Program-made: the position numbers and the translations under genes | In this document: positions 61,048 through 64,000 of the stretch, one piece after another | Position numbering within the stretch: position 1 is the stretch's first letter | Layout: every line of letters starts with the position of its first letter | Notes under the pieces: generated by a model | Told to the model about the DNA's origin: nothing | The model's input: the letters and a program-made list of their open reading frames with translations, nothing else | Database searches by the model: none | DNA from: Paenibacillus_V sp046244365 | GTDB taxonomy: Bacteria; Bacillota; Bacilli; Paenibacillales; NBRC-103111 | Direction: 5' to 3' | Length of the DNA stretch: 64,000 nt | Assembly: GCF_046244365.1 (NCBI RefSeq) | Contig: NZ_CP176395.1 | Span: 7,688,001 to 7,752,000, forward strand

Positions 61048-61181
61048 ACCTGCGCAATCAGAAAGCCGGCTTATCGGGAGCGAGAAGATTGTTCGAAACG
61101 AGACAACATTCGATGTCGATACCGCATCTAGCAAGTACAGCGATCATCAGGTGACTTTTGGACATAACGGAGGAGGACGGC

Positions 61182-63014
61182 ATGAGATACGGACGCGAGC
61201 TCGCGTTTCCCTTTTTCAAATTCAAAAGCATACAGTCCAGCATATTCGTGGCCTTCTCCGCCCTCATCCTCTGTTCGCTCGGGCTGACGAGCCTCATCTA
61301 CTACTCCCTCACGACCGATGCGGTGAAACGCAATTCCGCGTCGTACATCGGCGAGCTGATCAAGCAGGTCAACGTCAACATTCAATCGTACATCACCAAC
61401 ATGGAAAATATTTCGCTATTGGCGTTAACCAATAAGGACGTGAAATATTACATTTCGGACTCCAGCTTCATTAGCGATGCCGACCGGCGGCCATACGAGA
61501 AGCGGATTTCGGACTTGTTCCAATCGATCCTGCTGACGCGCAAGGACATCGCCTCGATCATGGTGTTCGGTTACAACGGCCGTTTCGTTTCGGACCGCCG
61601 CATTACGAGCCTGAACCCGAATACGAAGCTGGAGGAGCAGGCTTGGTACAGGAACGCCAAGCAGGAAGGCGGCAAGTCGGTCATCAGCTCCGCCCACGTG
61701 CAGAATATTATCCAAAACGAATACCGCTGGGTCGTCTCGCTGAGCCGGGAGCTGAAGAGCGCGGACGGACTGAACGGGGAAGGCATTTTTCTCGTCGACC
61801 TGAACCTGAGCGTCATCGACGAAATTTGCAAACAGATCCAGCCCGGCAAGCGGGGCTACGTGTTCATCGTGGACAAGGACGGCAACATCGTCTACCACCC
61901 GCAGCAGCAGCTCATTTACAGCAACCTCAAGAGCGAGCAGATCGAGCAGGTCAAAAAGACGAGCAACAGCAGCTTCACCGCCAGCGACGGGGACGGCGAA
62001 CGGATGTACTCGGTGCTCGATACCGACTTTGGCTGGAAAATCGTCGGCGTCGCCTACACGAACGAGCTGCTCGACAACAAGGACACCCTTCAGCTGTCCT
62101 ACCTGCTGCTTGGCGTGTTCGGACTCGCGATCACGCTGCTGCTGTCGATCGCAATCTCGCTTCGCCTGACGCGGCCGATCCGGAAGCTGCAGGAAAATAT
62201 GAAGCAGGTGGAACGCGGCAACTTCAACATTCGCGCCGACATCGAGCACGAGAACGAGATCGGCCAGCTCAGCCGCGCCTTCAACATCATGGTGAGCCAG
62301 ACGAAGGAGCTGATGGAGCGCATCATTTCGACGGAGGAGAGCAAGCGGAAGAACGAGCTGAAGGTGCTGCAGGCGCAGATCAATCCGCATTTTCTGTACA
62401 ATACGCTCGATTCGATCATCTGGATGGCCGAGGGCAAGAAGCATGAGGAGGTCGTGCTCATGACGTCTGCGCTCGCGAAGCTGTTCCGCTCCAGCATCAA
62501 CAAGGACGACGAGCTGGTGCCGATCCGCGTCGAAATCGACCACATCACGAACTATCTGCTCATCCAGAAAATGCGCTACAAGGACCGGCTCGACTACCAG
62601 ATCTATATCGCGCCGGACATTATGCCCTGCAAGACGATCAAAATCATCCTCCAGCCGTTCGTCGAGAATGCGATCTATCACGGCATCAAAAACATGGAGG
62701 ACGCCGGCCTCCTTACGATTACGGGGCGGCGCGAGGGCGACCGCATCGTCTTCACGGTGACCGACAACGGCATGGGCATGATGCCGGACAAGGTCGCGCA
62801 GCTGCTGCGGCCGGTGATCGCCGCCAGTGCGAACGCTGAGGGAGCGGAGGCGAAAAACTGGCCGCTGAGCGGCTCCCCCGGCGCCAAAGGCCTCGGCATC
62901 GCCAACGTCAACGAGCGGATCAAGCTGTACTTCGGCCACGATTACGGCATCGCTTTCGAGAGCGAGCCCGGCGTCGGCACGACGGTTACGATCGTTATCC
63001 CGGTAAACGAGTAG
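61182..63014 (+). CDS. YesM-family sensor histidine kinase
   Basis: A 610-residue membrane kinase. A first membrane helix (SIFVAFSALILCSLGLTSLIYYS) leads to an extracellular dCache-like sensor (~45-300), a second helix (LLLGVFGLAITLLLSIAISLRL), HAMP, and the His_kinase domain with AQINPHFLYNTLDS, phospho-His H403. The HATPase domain has QPFVENAIYHGI, FTVTDNGMGM and GLGIANVNERI. The start at 61182 follows GGAGGAGGACGGC. It phosphorylates the regulator encoded just upstream. Confidence 0.94.
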   Translation: MRYGRELAFPFFKFKSIQSSIFVAFSALILCSLGLTSLIYYSLTTDAVKRNSASYIGELIKQVNVNIQSYITNMENISLLALTNKDVKYYISDSSFISDADRRPYEKRISDLFQSILLTRKDIASIMVFGYNGRFVSDRRITSLNPNTKLEEQAWYRNAKQEGGKSVISSAHVQNIIQNEYRWVVSLSRELKSADGLNGEGIFLVDLNLSVIDEICKQIQPGKRGYVFIVDKDGNIVYHPQQQLIYSNLKSEQIEQVKKTSNSSFTASDGDGERMYSVLDTDFGWKIVGVAYTNELLDNKDTLQLSYLLLGVFGLAITLLLSIAISLRLTRPIRKLQENMKQVERGNFNIRADIEHENEIGQLSRAFNIMVSQTKELMERIISTEESKRKNELKVLQAQINPHFLYNTLDSIIWMAEGKKHEEVVLMTSALAKLFRSSINKDDELVPIRVEIDHITNYLLIQKMRYKDRLDYQIYIAPDIMPCKTIKIILQPFVENAIYHGIKNMEDAGLLTITGRREGDRIVFTVTDNGMGMMPDKVAQLLRPVIAASANAEGAEAKNWPLSGSPGAKGLGIANVNERIKLYFGHDYGIAFESEPGVGTTVTIVIPVNE

Positions 63015-63072
63015 CCACTATTTTGCGGCAAGCTATGAAGATATGCCGCTCACGGAAAGGAGCCTGAAACGG

Positions 63073-64000
63073 ATGCGTATCGGCAAAAAAAAGCTGCTGC
63101 TGCCCGTCCTGCTGGCAGCCGCCGGCGCGCTCGCCTGGTATGCGCTGCAGCCGGCGGGAACGGCGGCTCCCCCGGACTCCAAGCGGGACACGATCATCGT
63201 CGTCCTCAAAACGAACGACATTCTAACGGAGTTTTGGAAGACCGTCGGCGCAGGCGTTAAAGCCGCAGCGCTGGAATTCGACGTCAAGACGGACATCCGC
63301 GGCCCCGTCTCCGAGGCGGCAGCCGACGAGCAGATCCGCATTCTGGAGAAGGCGATCGAGGAAAGACCGCGGGCCATCGTTCTTGCCGCAGCGGACGACG
63401 AGAAGCTCGCCCCGGTTACGGCGCGCATTCGCAAGGCGGGCATCCCGCTCGTCGCGATCGACTCGGGCATGGGGAGCGCGCAAAGCCTGATCGCCCACGA
63501 CAACGTCGAAGCCGGCAGGAAGGCCGGGGACGCGATTGGCGCTGCGATCGGAGGACGCGGCAAGGTAGCGGTCATCGGCTCCGCCCGCGGCTCGGCCGAT
63601 GCGGACGATCGCGAGCAAGGCGTGCTGAAGGCGCTTGCCGCCTATCCGCAGCTCGCACACGCCGGCACCTTCTCCAGCGAGGGCAGCGAGGAACGGGCGT
63701 ACGAGGCTACGCGGCAGCTGCTAGAGACAATGCCGGACTTGAACGGCATCGTCGCGCTGAACGAAGCGGCAACGCTTGGCGCCGCCAAGTGGCTCAAGGA
63801 GCGAAACATGACGGACACGGTGAAGCTGGTCGGCTTCGACAGCTCCATCTACGAAATCATGCTGCTCGAGGAGAACGCGATTCGCGCGACAATCGTGCAG
63901 AAGCCTTTTAACCTCGGCTATTTAGGCGTCAAAACCGCGGTGCAGCTCATCAACGGCGACAGAACGCCCGCCAAAGTCAGCATCGACTCCATCGTCATCA
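63073..64000 (+). CDS. Sugar-binding lipoprotein/periplasmic-type protein (partial)
   Basis: The 309 visible codons encode a substrate-binding protein of the RbsB/Peripla_BP_4 class: a basic start and membrane/signal segment (KKLLLPVLLAAAGALAWYALQ), DTIIVVLKTNDILTEFWKTVGAGV, ILAA-like IVLAAADDEKL, IPLVAIDSGMGS, DNVEAGRKAGDAIG, NGIVALNEAATLGAAKWL and LVGFDSS. No lipobox Cys is obvious, so it may be membrane-anchored and serve as the ligand sensor for the histidine kinase. AAAGGAG lies 10 nt before the ATG. The 3' end is outside the window. Confidence 0.9.
   Translation, partial: MRIGKKKLLLPVLLAAAGALAWYALQPAGTAAPPDSKRDTIIVVLKTNDILTEFWKTVGAGVKAAALEFDVKTDIRGPVSEAAADEQIRILEKAIEERPRAIVLAAADDEKLAPVTARIRKAGIPLVAIDSGMGSAQSLIAHDNVEAGRKAGDAIGAAIGGRGKVAVIGSARGSADADDREQGVLKALAAYPQLAHAGTFSSEGSEERAYEATRQLLETMPDLNGIVALNEAATLGAAKWLKERNMTDTVKLVGFDSSIYEIMLLEENAIRATIVQKPFNLGYLGVKTAVQLINGDRTPAKVSIDSIVI

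Noticed and set aside
61425..62939. Long minus-strand open frame within the histidine kinase gene
   Set aside because: Shadow frame caused by high GC in the kinase gene; no family resemblance.
1..64000. CRISPR array, rRNA or tRNA genes
   Set aside because: I looked for regularly spaced repeats and tRNA-like arms on both strands and saw none; a covariance-model scan would be decisive.

Overview
The window looks like chromosomal DNA of a Gram-positive, spore-former-type bacterium, most likely Paenibacillaceae (Paenibacillus/Cohnella-like). Pointers are strong AGGAGG-type ribosome sites, a CIRCE element on htpG, YheC/YheD-type spore-coat gene remnants, a YerC homologue, the dgkB-rlmD pair, and YesN/YesM-type two-component genes. 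The two ends are ordinary, relatively GC-rich chromosome. The middle (about 8-53 kb) is an AT-richer accessory island with broken genes, IS remnants and defence modules. The genus is inference; no rRNA or tRNA gene was seen.

Layout. 0-8 kb: a lipoprotein fragment, CIRCE-controlled htpG, a GNAT-like protein, and a LacI-regulated dihydrodipicolinate-synthase-like/PfkB sugar-kinase operon. 8-20 kb: a TerD-like protein preceded by three tandem hairpins, a toxin-antitoxin pair whose toxin has a stop at codon 4, an McrBC-like type IV restriction pair, a divergent HTH locus around a large palindrome, and a three-gene DUF262 / DUF3696-type AAA ATPase / unknown cassette. 20-34 kb: YheC/YheD pseudogenes at both ends enclose a decapitated amino-acid ABC transporter, a four-gene Wadjet type III-like operon, an RtcB ligase and a small membrane protein. 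34-40 kb: two WYL proteins, a macro-domain protein, an SRPBCC protein behind a MerR-type promoter, DUF1259 and NADAR proteins. 40-48 kb: two inverted, decayed IS4-type elements around a 1358-residue secreted carbohydrate-active protein and a LacI regulator. 48-53 kb: efflux, VOC, AraC, DUF4256 and an alpha-helical protein. 53-64 kb: rlmD, dgkB, a CbiX-type chelatase, yerC, a YqfQ-like protein, a DnaA-box cluster, and a YesN/YesM two-component pair with a sugar-binding protein.

The standout is the Wadjet-like operon at 22.7-31.7 kb. JetA (DUF2397), JetB (DUF2398) and the SMC-like JetC (TIGR02680) are intact and translationally overlapped. In the JetD position is a chimera: its first ~220 residues look like the N-terminal JetD/TIGR02679 module, but the Toprim nuclease half is replaced by a Ser/Thr protein kinase with all catalytic motifs, plus an unrecognised C-terminal domain. 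No nuclease is present in the operon. This suggests a condensin-type DNA sensor wired to phosphorylation signalling instead of plasmid cutting.

The operon is bracketed by short remnants of the 3' end of rlmD (22,610 and ~31,960), each followed by a terminator. A third remnant lies at 51,653 and the intact rlmD ends at 53,629. This suggests the 3' end of rlmD is a repeatedly used insertion point that built much of the island.
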